A stretch of 28,465 nucleotides of DNA. Source: a virus. Under the pieces are notes generated by a model, which saw nothing but the letters and a program-made list of their open reading frames with translations, was not told where the DNA came from and made no database searches. The stretch is from positions 1-28,465 of the IMG/VR virus record IMGVR_UViG_3300023281_001103, one strand, 5' to 3'. A program made the position numbers and the translations under genes. Positions 1 through 6,837 of the stretch are shown in pieces. The number at the start of each line of letters is the position of its first letter. The first letter of the stretch is position 1.

Positions 1-1
1 C

Positions 2-166
2 AAACCTCACGATTTAATCGTTTACAACGACAGAATTCAAATTGGTTGTTTAAATAACAGTATAAAACATTGGAAGGATAATTATAAAACTATTGGTTTG
101 GAAAACAAAATAAACGATGAAAATATAGAAGAATATGGTGAAATTATAAAAGGAGAAGGATTATGA
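2..166 (+). CDS. C-terminal 54 residues of an unidentified protein (partial)
   Basis: An open frame runs from the left edge of the window to a TGA at 164-166 and encodes the last 54 residues of a protein whose start lies outside the window. The tail is rich in Lys, Asn, Glu and Ile and ends in GEIIKGEGL. Its stop overlaps the polymerase start as ATGA, so the two genes are probably translationally coupled and in one operon. The Shine-Dalgarno sequence of the polymerase (AAAGGAGAAGG) lies inside this gene's last codons. I do not recognise a domain in the visible part. By position it may belong to the replication module, but that is inference. Confidence 0.6.
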   Translation, partial: KPHDLIVYNDRIQIGCLNNSIKHWKDNYKTIGLENKINDENIEEYGEIIKGEGL

Positions 167-1869
167 TTTACATACCATATGATATAGAGATTTACCCTGA
201 TAGATTCATGCTCGGTTTAAAATGGAAAGGTAAAAATATAATTTATGATAAGCTAGAAGATATCAGAAAAGTACCTTTTTTAGATAAAAAATATAAATTT
301 GTAGGATTTAATAATAGACGATATGATCAACCTATCTTAGATAAACTAAACCAAGGATATAATAAAGATAAATTATATAAATTATCAAAATCTATAATTT
401 CAGGAGAAGATGCAATATCTTGGAATGATAATATAATTGACCTCTTAGAAATATGCCCTAAAAGTAACAAATGTTCATTGAAAGAATTTGGCCATAGAAT
501 GGGTTATAAAACATTAGCTAACCTTCCTTATCCTTATGATAAACCCTTGAGTGAAGAAGAATGGGAAGAAGTTAAGAAATACAACATTCATGATTTAAAT
601 ATAACAGAAATGTTGTGGGAGAAACTAAAACCTGAATATGACGCTAGACAGTCTTTAAAAGTATTTTTTGATATAAAAACAGAATTTGGAGGTGCTCCAA
701 ACTTAGCTGCCAAATGCATATTGTCAAAATTAAGTGAAGAAAGTGTAAGTGAAGAATTTAAATTAATTAAAAAAAACAATTTAGTATTAAATGATAACAC
801 CCAAAATCTATACAACAAAACGTTTGACTTCCATTTAACAGATTATTTAAAAGGTAAAAAACCTGAATTGATGGAGATTGTAGATGAAAAAAATATAAAA
901 CGAGCTACTAAATATACAATAAACGATGTAAAAATTAAAATTGGTATAGGAGGTTTACATGGAGATACTATCCCAGGAGTTTATCATAATGTGTATGATT
1001 ATGACGTCACATCTTATTACCCTTCTATAATATTGAATTGTAAACTTGGTTCTGAGAAGTTCAGAGATATATATGAATGGATTTATAATAAAAGGTTAGA
1101 GTTCAAAAAAGAAGGATCTAGATATTCAAACACTTTAAAGCTTATTTTAAACTCATTTTTTGGAAAAACATTAGATAAATATTCTAAAGAGCAAATTTAT
1201 GCTCCTAATATAGGATTAAGTATTTGTTTTCTTGGGCAATTTTATTTAATAGATTTACTTGAGAAATGTGGTGATAATAATTGTTTGAGTGCTAATACAG
1301 ATGGTATTGTGTGCAAAAACGAAATTGACTACCCAATAATTAAAGAATGGGAAAATAGAACAGGTTTTAAATTAAACAAAACTAAATATAAAACATTTAT
1401 TATGCGAGGTTGTAATAGTTATTATGCTGAAACATCAGAGGGGCTCATAAAACGTAAGAAAGATTTCCTAGAACCCATATGGAAAAATACTGTTAAATTT
1501 CCAATAATACAAAAAACTGTAATAGATAATATAACTAAAGGTAAAAGCATTGAACAAAGCATTAAAAATGAAAAAGATATTTACAATTTCACTCACTTTG
1601 TAAAGAGTATAAAAAACGGTAAACTTTTGTTAAATGGTGAAAGCTTAGATGACCCTAAAATAAGATACTATGTTTCAACTGATGGATCTGTTTTGGAGCG
1701 ACAAACTCCAAAACAAAGAGCTAGAATCATAGCGGACTCAAAGATAAATTTGATAATGGATTTAGAATGGAGAGAAGACATAAATTATGATTGGTATATT
1801 GAACAATGTTATAGATTAAGAAAACGGTTAAAAATTAACGATCCTACACAATTAGAGATGGAGGTTTAG
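163..1869 (+). CDS. Family B DNA polymerase with 3'-5' exonuclease, compact phage type
   Basis: This 568-residue protein is a DNA-directed DNA polymerase that probably copies the phage genome. Exonuclease motifs are visible: Exo I YDIE (D7, E9), Exo II FNNRRYD (N50/N51, D55) and Exo III YNIHD (Y140, D144). A GIGGLHG segment (261-267) resembles the YxGG linker. Polymerase motif A is YDVTSYYPS (D281), motif B is KLILNSFFG (K326, N330, G334) and motif C is ANTDG (378-381). Motif C departs from the usual DTDS: the first Asp is Asn378, while the second (D380) is kept. Motifs A and B are only about 45 residues apart, leaving no room for the TPR1 insertion of protein-primed phi29-type enzymes, so I infer nucleic-acid priming. 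The size fits phi29 polymerase (about 570), but the fingers region is short. The ATG follows a strong Shine-Dalgarno sequence and overlaps the upstream stop. Confidence 0.88.
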   Translation: MIYIPYDIEIYPDRFMLGLKWKGKNIIYDKLEDIRKVPFLDKKYKFVGFNNRRYDQPILDKLNQGYNKDKLYKLSKSIISGEDAISWNDNIIDLLEICPKSNKCSLKEFGHRMGYKTLANLPYPYDKPLSEEEWEEVKKYNIHDLNITEMLWEKLKPEYDARQSLKVFFDIKTEFGGAPNLAAKCILSKLSEESVSEEFKLIKKNNLVLNDNTQNLYNKTFDFHLTDYLKGKKPELMEIVDEKNIKRATKYTINDVKIKIGIGGLHGDTIPGVYHNVYDYDVTSYYPSIILNCKLGSEKFRDIYEWIYNKRLEFKKEGSRYSNTLKLILNSFFGKTLDKYSKEQIYAPNIGLSICFLGQFYLIDLLEKCGDNNCLSANTDGIVCKNEIDYPIIKEWENRTGFKLNKTKYKTFIMRGCNSYYAETSEGLIKRKKDFLEPIWKNTVKFPIIQKTVIDNITKGKSIEQSIKNEKDIYNFTHFVKSIKNGKLLLNGESLDDPKIRYYVSTDGSVLERQTPKQRARIIADSKINLIMDLEWREDINYDWYIEQCYRLRKRLKINDPTQLEMEV

Positions 1870-2022
1870 ATGATGATATGGCTTAAAGATATTTCTTTCA
1901 TATTAATGTATATTTGTATTGATATGGTGTTTCTTATAGCATTAATCTGTTTATTATTTACTACAATAAATTTCATAATGATTGAATACCAAGAATGTGT
2001 TCAAAAAAAGGAGGATAACTAA
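1870..2022 (+). CDS. Small single-pass membrane protein, 50 aa
   Basis: The ATG directly follows the polymerase stop codon (TAG-ATG) and has GGAGGT a few bases upstream, so translation is likely coupled. The product has 50 residues. Residues 8-37 or so are almost wholly hydrophobic (Ile, Leu, Phe, Met, Val), enough for one membrane span or a hairpin. The C-terminus is polar and basic (ECVQKKEDN). There is no recognisable family. Its place between a polymerase and a DUF6948-like protein gives no firm role; small phage membrane peptides can be superinfection-exclusion, lysis-related or host-modulating factors. The second in-frame ATG is the next codon, so the exact start makes little difference. 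Confidence 0.6.
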   Translation: MMIWLKDISFILMYICIDMVFLIALICLLFTTINFIMIEYQECVQKKEDN

Positions 2023-2079
2023 ATTTAATAAAATGGCTTAACTTTAGATTTAACTTAAACTTTAAAATAGGAAAATATA

Positions 2080-2502
2080 ATGAATAAAATAGAAACTTTA
2101 ATTGAAAATTTATTAGAAAAAAAATTAACAGAAATGCTTGATGGCAAAGAGATAAAATCTACAAATACAAGTTCAGTTAAATACCCAATCGGTAAACATG
2201 TTCTTCTATCAACTGATAATACAAAGCGTGGAGTTTTTAAAGGAATCTTAAAATCATATGATGAAGATAAAAAAATAGCAGTCTTAGATGAGGCTCAAAT
2301 GGTTATAAGCTGGTCTTCAAACTGTAAAGGTTATTTGGGTCTAAAAAAATACGGACCAGTATCTAGCAAAAACGCATATAGTTCTACTAAAACTAAAGTT
2401 ACAGAAAAATGTGGTGAAGTTATTTTAGAAGGTGTAACTAACATAGGAGAGTGCACAAAAGAGGCAGTTAAGCAGTTTGATACTTTAATTTGGGAAGAAT
2501 AG
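2080..2502 (+). CDS. DUF6948-like phage protein of unknown function
   Basis: The product has 140 residues. The first 20 or so form a probable amphipathic helix (ETLIENLLEKKLTEML). A linker follows, then a compact beta-rich domain from about residue 35. Its pattern is GVFKGIL, then VLDEAQMVISW, a small Gly-rich turn, KCGEVILEG and a C-terminal CTKEAVKQFDTLIW. That order (AGVFaGtL, dAr-i-yW, eiil, ct-eA, W) matches my memory of phage DUF6948 proteins, whose function is unknown. An AGGAA Shine-Dalgarno sequence precedes the ATG. The gene lies downstream of the 50-aa membrane peptide and upstream of a perfect 14-bp stem-loop. The family call comes from pattern memory, not a search. Confidence 0.6.
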   Translation: MNKIETLIENLLEKKLTEMLDGKEIKSTNTSSVKYPIGKHVLLSTDNTKRGVFKGILKSYDEDKKIAVLDEAQMVISWSSNCKGYLGLKKYGPVSSKNAYSSTKTKVTEKCGEVILEGVTNIGECTKEAVKQFDTLIWEE

Positions 2503-2511
2503 GAAAATAAC

Positions 2512-2547
2512 TCAGATCATAAGGTAACTTCTAACCTTATGATCTGA
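2512..2547 (+). repeat. Perfect 14-bp inverted repeat (stem-loop) between two genes
   Basis: Arms 2512-2525 (TCAGATCATAAGGT) and 2534-2547 are exact reverse complements around an 8-nt loop. The structure starts 9 nt after the stop of the DUF6948-like gene. No U-run follows (the next bases are ATTTACACC), so it is not a classic intrinsic terminator. It could stabilise a processed 3' end, act as a factor-dependent terminator, or be a protein-binding palindrome. The ribosome-binding site of the next gene begins about 13 nt after the stem, so it could also affect translation of that gene. Confidence 0.75.
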
Positions 2548-2570
2548 ATTTACACCTTTGAGGTGATGTA

Positions 2571-2699
2571 ATGGAAAATTGGACTGAAGAATTTAAATAT
2601 GGTTACGGTGACGGTTACGGTTACGGTGACTGTGATGCGGGATACAAAGCATGTAAAGAAAATAGAACTTTTTATATAATTGACAAAAAAGGAGTATAA
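2571..2699 (+). CDS. Gly/Tyr/Asp-repeat small protein, 42 aa
   Basis: A 42-residue frame begins with ATG after a good Shine-Dalgarno sequence (GAGGTGAT). It starts MENWTEEFKYGYGDGYGYGD, so residues 10-20 are a tandem GY/GD repeat. A Cys-containing middle (CDAGYKAC) and a polar C-terminus ending IIDKKGV follow. The repeat is encoded by near-identical GGTTACGGTGAC units, suggesting expansion by slippage. The stop lies 4 nt before the next gene's ATG, and that gene's Shine-Dalgarno sequence (AAAGGAG) overlaps the last codons, which fits a real operonic gene. The two Cys residues, C21 and C28, are separated by six residues and might bind metal or form a disulfide, but nothing proves this. No family is recognised. 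Confidence 0.55.
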   Translation: MENWTEEFKYGYGDGYGYGDCDAGYKACKENRTFYIIDKKGV

Positions 2700-2703
2700 C
2701 TAA

Positions 2704-3114
2704 ATGAGGGAATACCAAGAACAATCATCATGGATAAAGTGGGTAAGATTAAATTATCCCAATCTAACAGTATATCATATACCAAATGGTGAGAAAAGAG
2801 ATATTAAAACAGGAGTTAAATTAAAGAACATGGGGGTTTTACCAGGAGTATTTGACTTATATTGCATGGATTATAAATTGTACATCGAGTTCAAAACTGA
2901 AACTGGTAAATTATCAGATGATCAGAAATGGTTTTCTTCAAAAGCTAAAGACACAGGACATGATACAATGGTGTGTTTTGGGTTTGAAGATGGAGTTAAG
3001 AAATTTACGGAGTATGTTTTGAATATAAGTATGAATACTTATAAAAGCATTGAGGTTGGGTTTAAGTATGATACCAAAGATCTCCGATGTCCTTCGGAAG
3101 TAAAGGTAGATTAA
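2704..3114 (+). CDS. VRR-NUC domain nuclease
   Basis: The 136-residue product fits the VRR-NUC branch of the PD-(D/E)XK nucleases, stand-alone versions of which are common in phages and probably act on branched DNA such as Holliday junctions. Visible features are an N-terminal EYQEQSSWIKWVR helix, HIPNGEKR (25-32), a basic KLKNMGVLPGVFD segment with the first catalytic Asp at D51, then YIEFKTETG with E62 and K64 as the E-x-K pair, and LSDDQKWF with Q74. The length is typical for the single-domain form. Start: AAAGGAGTATAACTAA precedes the ATG. It follows the 42-aa peptide with a 4-nt gap. A role in resolving replication or recombination intermediates before packaging is inferred from the family. 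Confidence 0.8.
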   Translation: MREYQEQSSWIKWVRLNYPNLTVYHIPNGEKRDIKTGVKLKNMGVLPGVFDLYCMDYKLYIEFKTETGKLSDDQKWFSSKAKDTGHDTMVCFGFEDGVKKFTEYVLNISMNTYKSIEVGFKYDTKDLRCPSEVKVD

Positions 3115-3115
3115 T

Positions 3116-3148
3116 TTAAATATAAATAGATAAGGAGTATGTTAATGA
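3116..3148 (+). repeat. 33-bp direct repeat, copy 1 (promoter-proximal/RBS block)
   Basis: These 33 bases are identical to 3787-3819. The block holds an A/T-rich leader, the Shine-Dalgarno sequence AAGGAG and the start codon of the downstream gene, so each copy supplies the translation start of the gene after it. The two copies enclose a gene of visibly different base composition, which suggests insertion or duplication by homologous recombination. Confidence 0.9.
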
Positions 3149-3804
3149 ATAATTTTTGGCCTGAGGAAATAGCTAAGCTATGGTACTGGGAGAAGTTCTT
3201 TGGTGACCATGGTCAAGACTGGCAGATCAATTTTGTAAAATATTTTACTGACTCTACCTGGAGACTCTACCTTATTGGGGAGGATGGGGAGGAATCCTTA
3301 TGGTTCTCCTGCGTAGCTGATAGAGTGCCCTTCGTATTTAGCGATGAATCCTTATTTACGTCAATATGTAAACAGTATCAATCGGTTAAATTAATGAGAG
3401 TTAAAAGCGAGCCATTTGAAACAGTCTGGAATAGTGGAGATCAATCTCCTACTGTTACAATTATTCCACTGCCAACACCCTATTCCCAACTTAAATCAGC
3501 GGATATCAGAATTGAACTCCCTTTGTTGCATTGTCGAGAGTGGGGATATGGGGTGGCAGATACCTCAGATATTGGCAGCTTACACAACCCCACAACAGAG
3601 GCTCAGTTTAGAGGCTTACTAGAGTATATTAGTATTAGTTCTTACGACCGTTTTATCAAAAACCATTTTAAGAACACATATCAGTTAAATGAGCAAACAA
3701 GGGTTGATATAAAAGCATATGAACACCGTAGAAATAAGTTAGCCGACCAAGTCAAAAGACAGCAAATAATTTATGATTATGAGAAATTAAATATAAATAG
3801 ATAA
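3145..3804 (+). CDS. Unidentified protein, probable moron or recently acquired gene
   Basis: From the favoured ATG at 3145 the product has 219 residues. An in-frame ATG at 3139 is only 1 nt from AAGGAG and is less likely. No family is recognised. The sequence is rich in Trp and aromatic residues (FWPEEIAKLWYWEKFF near the start, DSTWRLYL), soluble, and ends in a charged helical segment (EHRRNKLADQVKRQQ). Base composition differs from its neighbours: 3241-3300 has 27 of 60 G+C, against 15 of 60 at 3841-3900. The gene lies between exact 33-bp repeats, and the second repeat encodes its last residues (KLNINR). This fits a moron acquired by recombination; such genes often serve host defence or counter-defence, but here that is speculation. 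Confidence 0.65.
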   Translation: MNNFWPEEIAKLWYWEKFFGDHGQDWQINFVKYFTDSTWRLYLIGEDGEESLWFSCVADRVPFVFSDESLFTSICKQYQSVKLMRVKSEPFETVWNSGDQSPTVTIIPLPTPYSQLKSADIRIELPLLHCREWGYGVADTSDIGSLHNPTTEAQFRGLLEYISISSYDRFIKNHFKNTYQLNEQTRVDIKAYEHRRNKLADQVKRQQIIYDYEKLNINR

Positions 3805-3819
3805 GGAGTATGTTAATGA
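3787..3819 (+). repeat. 33-bp direct repeat, copy 2
   Basis: Identical to 3116-3148, 671 bp downstream. This copy encodes the C-terminus and stop of the preceding gene, and provides the Shine-Dalgarno sequence (AAGGAG) and ATG for the next. After the repeat both copies continue with TAATT-like sequence, offset by one base, so the original similarity may have extended a little further. Confidence 0.9.
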
Positions 3820-4175
3820 TAATTGAAGAAGGTTACCGACCTAAAGAGAAATTAAATACAGATAAACCACCTAAATTTCATACAAAAGATGCAAATAATG
3901 TGGAAGTTGAAGTTGAAGAAATTCAAAAAAATAGAGAAATTCTTGCTGAAATATTATCTTATGAAGATTTTTTGAAGGAAAAATTTGCAATAAATGCTGT
4001 AAAGAAATTTTATGATTCCTGTCAAAATAATAATATAGATAGGAAAAATCTAGAAGAAATATTTGAACATATAGAATATATTCTGTCCCGTATTAATGAA
4101 AAAAGACATTCTTATTATGATTTGAAAGAATGGGTTTGTAAAAAACTAGGGTTTGGAAAACCATTCCTTCAATAA
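3816..4175 (+). CDS. Small charged helical protein, unknown function
   Basis: The favoured ATG at 3816 gives 119 residues; the in-frame ATG at 3810 sits too close to AAGGAG. The protein is acidic in its first half (EVEVEEIQKNREILAEIL) and predicted mostly helical, with no signal peptide or membrane segment. The last third is basic and aromatic (RRINEKRHSYYDLKEWVCKK-like region near residues 93-111). No domain is recognised. Its start lies inside the second copy of the 33-bp repeat, the same leader used by the preceding gene. If the preceding gene is an insertion, this one was probably the original partner of that leader, placed directly after the VRR-NUC gene. Confidence 0.6.
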   Translation: MIIEEGYRPKEKLNTDKPPKFHTKDANNVEVEVEEIQKNREILAEILSYEDFLKEKFAINAVKKFYDSCQNNNIDRKNLEEIFEHIEYILSRINEKRHSYYDLKEWVCKKLGFGKPFLQ

Positions 4176-4253
4176 CTAAACTTAGTAGAAAATAAAAAAA
4201 CAAAAATCAAAAATTATCAAATTAAACAGTAAAACTAAAACAGGAGAAAACAA

Positions 4254-4763
4254 ATGAAAAAACTATTAACACTTTTACTATTAGCGCCAACATTAACTTT
4301 AGCTGCAAACGGATTTTTTGTTGGAAGTAGTATTTATACTAATTCTAGCGAATCTAATGTAAGTCTAAAATCACGTCAGCTTGGGTACAATATTAATGTA
4401 GGTTATAATTTCAACGATAAGTTCTATATGAACAACACCATATCAAGACATTCTGACGGACGATATGGGTATGCAATTGATTATGGTGTACATGATAGCT
4501 CAGGATATCTAAGACCATATGCAGATATGTCTTACGACGCTTATGATGATTCTATAGGGTATGATGTAGGTTCAACTATTAACCTAACTAAATGCCTTGT
4601 CCCATACATAGAAATTGATAACTTTCTGGACAAATACAATAAATCTGTAATTTTAGGTGTTCAAGTTAAAATATACAAACACATGTATCTAAAAGCATCT
4701 TATGAGGTTACTAAAGAAACAAAAAGTAACAATTATAAATTGGGGTTGAGTTATATTTTATAG
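4254..4763 (+). CDS. Phage-encoded outer-membrane beta-barrel protein (OmpX/Lom-like)
   Basis: The 169-residue product starts with a clear Sec signal peptide (KK, then a Leu-rich core at 4-10, cleavage near A17/A18). Alternating polar and hydrophobic strands rich in Tyr, Asn and Ser follow: GFFVGSSIYTN, GYNINVGYNF, FYMNNTISR, YGYAIDYG, YLRPYADMSYDAY, VILGVQVKIY, YLKASYEV, YKLGLSYIL. The length and strand count suit an 8-stranded barrel of the OmpX/Ail/Lom type. The terminal residue is Leu, not the usual Phe, but the final strand otherwise resembles a beta-signal. By analogy with lambda Lom it may alter the surface of the infected or lysogenic host, for example receptor masking; that role is inferred. 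Shine-Dalgarno AGGAGA precedes the ATG. Its stop overlaps the convergent holin-like gene by 6 nt. Confidence 0.7.
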   Translation: MKKLLTLLLLAPTLTLAANGFFVGSSIYTNSSESNVSLKSRQLGYNINVGYNFNDKFYMNNTISRHSDGRYGYAIDYGVHDSSGYLRPYADMSYDAYDDSIGYDVGSTINLTKCLVPYIEIDNFLDKYNKSVILGVQVKIYKHMYLKASYEVTKETKSNNYKLGLSYIL

Positions 4764-5159
4764 TTTTGGCTTAACTAAAGCATCTTTGACTGCACTTACA
4801 GTTGATCCCACTAGCTGTGGGATCTTCTTTAACCCGAACACAGCTAAACACATACCCGATAACACATTTGACTGCCAAGATGGTAGAGATGACCATCCCT
4901 GCGCTACCCAAGCCCCCCAGCTAGGGGATATTAAACCAGCAATTAAAGGTGAAGCAAACAGAACAAAAGCTGCCCATCGCAAAACTTTATCTTTGTCAGT
5001 TAATTGAGCAATTTCCCACTCGCTATTTGCAGTTTCCTTTGATAAAATTATATCCTTTTTAGCTTGTATTTCTGCCAATTTTAAATCAGATTTGGCTTTT
5101 TTACTCTCCGTCCATCCTTTGAAGAGATGAGAAGCTAATGATACTAATTCACTTATCAC
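4758..5159 (-). CDS. Holin-like membrane protein (possible 3TM holin family)
   Basis: The 133-residue product starts with GTG, overlapping the upstream stop as GTGA, after GAGG. An amphipathic, charged N-terminal part (residues 10-60, SKKAKSDLKLAEIQAKKD) is followed by hydrophobic segments at about 61-80 and 96-113 and a short basic tail. This resembles the 'holin of 3TMs, for gene-transfer release' pattern (charged helix, conserved Trp, R-W-A-A before the first span). A holin would form the inner-membrane lesion that releases or activates the murein hydrolase encoded just upstream. It is the last gene of the leftward late operon. The family assignment rests on pattern memory; a spanin-like or other lysis membrane role is possible. 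Confidence 0.6.
   Translation of the reverse strand: MISELVSLASHLFKGWTESKKAKSDLKLAEIQAKKDIILSKETANSEWEIAQLTDKDKVLRWAAFVLFASPLIAGLISPSWGAWVAQGWSSLPSWQSNVLSGMCLAVFGLKKIPQLVGSTVSAVKDALVKPKL
4804..4830 (+). terminator. Intrinsic terminator for rightward transcription, inside the antisense holin-like gene
   Basis: GATCCCAC (4804-4811), loop TAGCT, and GTGGGATC (4817-4824) form a perfect 8-bp GC-rich stem followed by TTCTTT on the + strand. This is a good Rho-independent terminator for rightward transcripts, 40 nt beyond the stop of the outer-membrane protein gene. The minus strand lacks a U-run after the stem, so it should not stop the leftward late transcript that crosses it. Confidence 0.65.
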
Positions 5160-5557
5160 ACTAATCCCTCACAAGATTTAATAAACTTAATATTCAATGG
5201 GTTTTTGCCATTCTCATGAAAAATAATTGCTTCTACAATTTTAAAAAAATCTTTATGTTCAATAATTTCATGAGGGATTATCTTTGAACGGTATGATACT
5301 GAGTCAATGTAAGATTGAGTATCGTTCTCTATTTCAGGTGCCCACCTAGAAACGATATCTTCTATAGTTTTTAATTTATAAACTTTAGAATAAGTGTTTA
5401 AAATTTTAAAAATAGCTCTTATGCCATATTCCACAGTTTCAAACTGACAGAAACTTTTATCACTCTGTTTCTTACTTAAACCTTTCCAACCTTCACCAGC
5501 TCGAATGTTGCCTGGGTTATTGTTCCTAAACCCTCTACTTTCTTGAATTATATTCAT
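5156..5557 (-). CDS. Peptidoglycan hydrolase (endolysin), RGxRNNNPGNIR type
   Basis: The 133-residue product carries the hallmark RGFRNNNPGNIRAGEGWKGL at 8-27, then a QFETVEYGIRAIFKILNTY block and TIEDIVSRWAPEIENDTQSY, a pattern shared by small phage muramidase/transglycosylase-like proteins often annotated as virion protein P5-like or endolysin. It most likely cleaves peptidoglycan at lysis. There is no signal peptide or SAR segment, so export would depend on the neighbouring holin. It overlaps the membrane-protein gene upstream by 23 nt and the holin-like gene downstream by 4 nt (GTGA), forming a compact lysis cassette. I cannot assign the catalytic Glu with certainty. A virion-associated hydrolase is the alternative, but the lysis position argues for endolysin. 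Confidence 0.75.
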   Translation of the reverse strand: MNIIQESRGFRNNNPGNIRAGEGWKGLSKKQSDKSFCQFETVEYGIRAIFKILNTYSKVYKLKTIEDIVSRWAPEIENDTQSYIDSVSYRSKIIPHEIIEHKDFFKIVEAIIFHENGKNPLNIKFIKSCEGLV

Positions 5558-5996
5558 TGTATATTATAAACCCCATTGTTATGTTACATAAAATAACCAT
5601 AGCTATGTGGAACGGTAAATTATTAAGTTGATATTGTGGCAGAACTAAACAATCAACAAAGAAATAACCGAAAAACCACCCACATATGCCATCTGTTAAA
5701 AAACGACTTATTTTACCTAAAAATTTCTTTTTATAATACTTATTATAAAAGAAATATGAGAATGTAGCTAAATCTATTCCCATATAAATAAATTGTGTAT
5801 TTGGTTGGGTTGATAAATGATTAGTTATTAATCCACCAAGAACTCCGTCCCAAAATGTATACCAACCTATTAATAATAAACCCACCATCGATATAAATTT
5901 ATCTGATTTTTTGGAAACCATCATATACACACCTCCTATTAAAGTAGATATTACGGCCTGTTGTATTGTTAATTCGTATTTTTTATCTTGACTCAT
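5535..5996 (-). CDS. Multi-pass membrane protein of the lysis region
   Basis: This 153-residue protein has about five hydrophobic segments: near 11-28, 34-58, 68-86, 98-119 and 127-147. They are separated by short, often basic loops (SKKSDK, NKYYKKK). There are no enzymatic motifs. It lies between the fibre genes and the endolysin gene, overlapping them by 14 and 23 nt, so it is co-translated with the lysis cassette. It could be a second holin, an antiholin or an unrelated membrane factor; five spans is more than typical holins have. No family is recognised with confidence. Confidence 0.6.
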   Translation of the reverse strand: MSQDKKYELTIQQAVISTLIGGVYMMVSKKSDKFISMVGLLLIGWYTFWDGVLGGLITNHLSTQPNTQFIYMGIDLATFSYFFYNKYYKKKFLGKISRFLTDGICGWFFGYFFVDCLVLPQYQLNNLPFHIAMVILCNITMGFIIYNEYNSRK

Positions 5997-6837
5997 ATAC
6001 TTGTATCGAAAAATCTACAGTCTGGGCAAATTGCTCAACCGCAGGAAAAGCTATATTAGTATAAGTATTAACTGTTACATAATTAACAGAATTAGTTTCG
6101 AACTTAAGGCTGTACGCCATGGTATTAGCCGCTCCAGCTATCAAAACAGCTCCTGTTACTATATAATTAGTTGTATCCATAGGTTGATCAAAATAAATGT
6201 TGGTTACGCCTGTACTTACTAACTCAGCAGAAATTATATTTTGCCCAACTGCACTGTCTAAATTAAAATTTACAAATTTAACAGTGGCAAAAGCTCTAGG
6301 CGCAGCATTATTAACTGTAGTATTAGTGTGACCCACTAATAAGCTTCCCTCTGACCCTGGAGTTTGATCAGCTAAATTATTTAAAAGGTTGACATCTTTA
6401 CTTATTACATTTATTAAAAAAAATGATCCCCCACTATATATAGCTCTAGTTAATAGAGTAGTAACTAATTCTCCTCCTATCAAAGGAGATCCTCCAGAAT
6501 CCACTAAAGGAACTGCGCCAATACTCTCTACATTTAAAGTGGTTGCCCCAGTATTATCGGCCAAAGGTAAGAATATAACCACCATACCTTCAAAATAAGA
6601 TATTGGTGGAACTGGGTTAAGTGAAGACAAAACATATACATTAGCCCCTCCACTATCTAGATATTCTCTGGCAGATGAGGACAAATTAGTTACAGCTTGA
6701 CTTAATTGTGTTAAATCTGTGCTGCTAAACGTCAGCCCAGTTAAAGTTATCATATTCTGCAACTCATTCAATGGTAGATCATTAAACTCATCAGCGGTGT
6801 AGGTGTCACCTGCTACTTTAACAGCAACTTCTTGCAT
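5983..6837 (-). CDS. Tail fibre protein, paralogue 3 (most distal)
   Basis: Third of three tandem paralogues; 284 residues from ATG at 6837. An in-frame GTG at 6840 is less likely: GGAGGG lies 5 nt before the ATG, and the paralogues also begin MQ. The N-terminal block (DTYTADEFNDLPLNELQNM, then DLTQLSQAV) is the common attachment region of phage and prophage tail proteins. The middle has NTGATTLNVESIGAVPLVDSGG and TPGSEGSLLVGHTN. The C-terminal domain (STGVTNIYFDQPMDTTNY, ending FSIQVYESR) diverges most from its sisters and probably carries receptor specificity. Position after the gp48-like gene matches Mu gp49 and downstream fibre genes. Host binding is inferred; no chaperone gene is evident next to it. 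Confidence 0.7.
   Translation of the reverse strand: MQEVAVKVAGDTYTADEFNDLPLNELQNMITLTGLTFSSTDLTQLSQAVTNLSSSAREYLDSGGANVYVLSSLNPVPPISYFEGMVVIFLPLADNTGATTLNVESIGAVPLVDSGGSPLIGGELVTTLLTRAIYSGGSFFLINVISKDVNLLNNLADQTPGSEGSLLVGHTNTTVNNAAPRAFATVKFVNFNLDSAVGQNIISAELVSTGVTNIYFDQPMDTTNYIVTGAVLIAGAANTMAYSLKFETNSVNYVTVNTYTNIAFPAVEQFAQTVDFSIQVYESR

Noticed and set aside
588-818. Leftward frame inside the polymerase gene
   Set aside because: The sense frame carries intact polymerase motifs; the antisense product has no support.
163-1869. Protein-primed phi29-type polymerase
   Set aside because: The gap between motifs A and B is too short for TPR1, and no terminal protein gene is visible.
3139-3144. Upstream ATG as start for the repeat-enclosed gene (and likewise 3810 for the next gene)
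   Set aside because: AAGGAG is one base from it; the second ATG has proper spacing.
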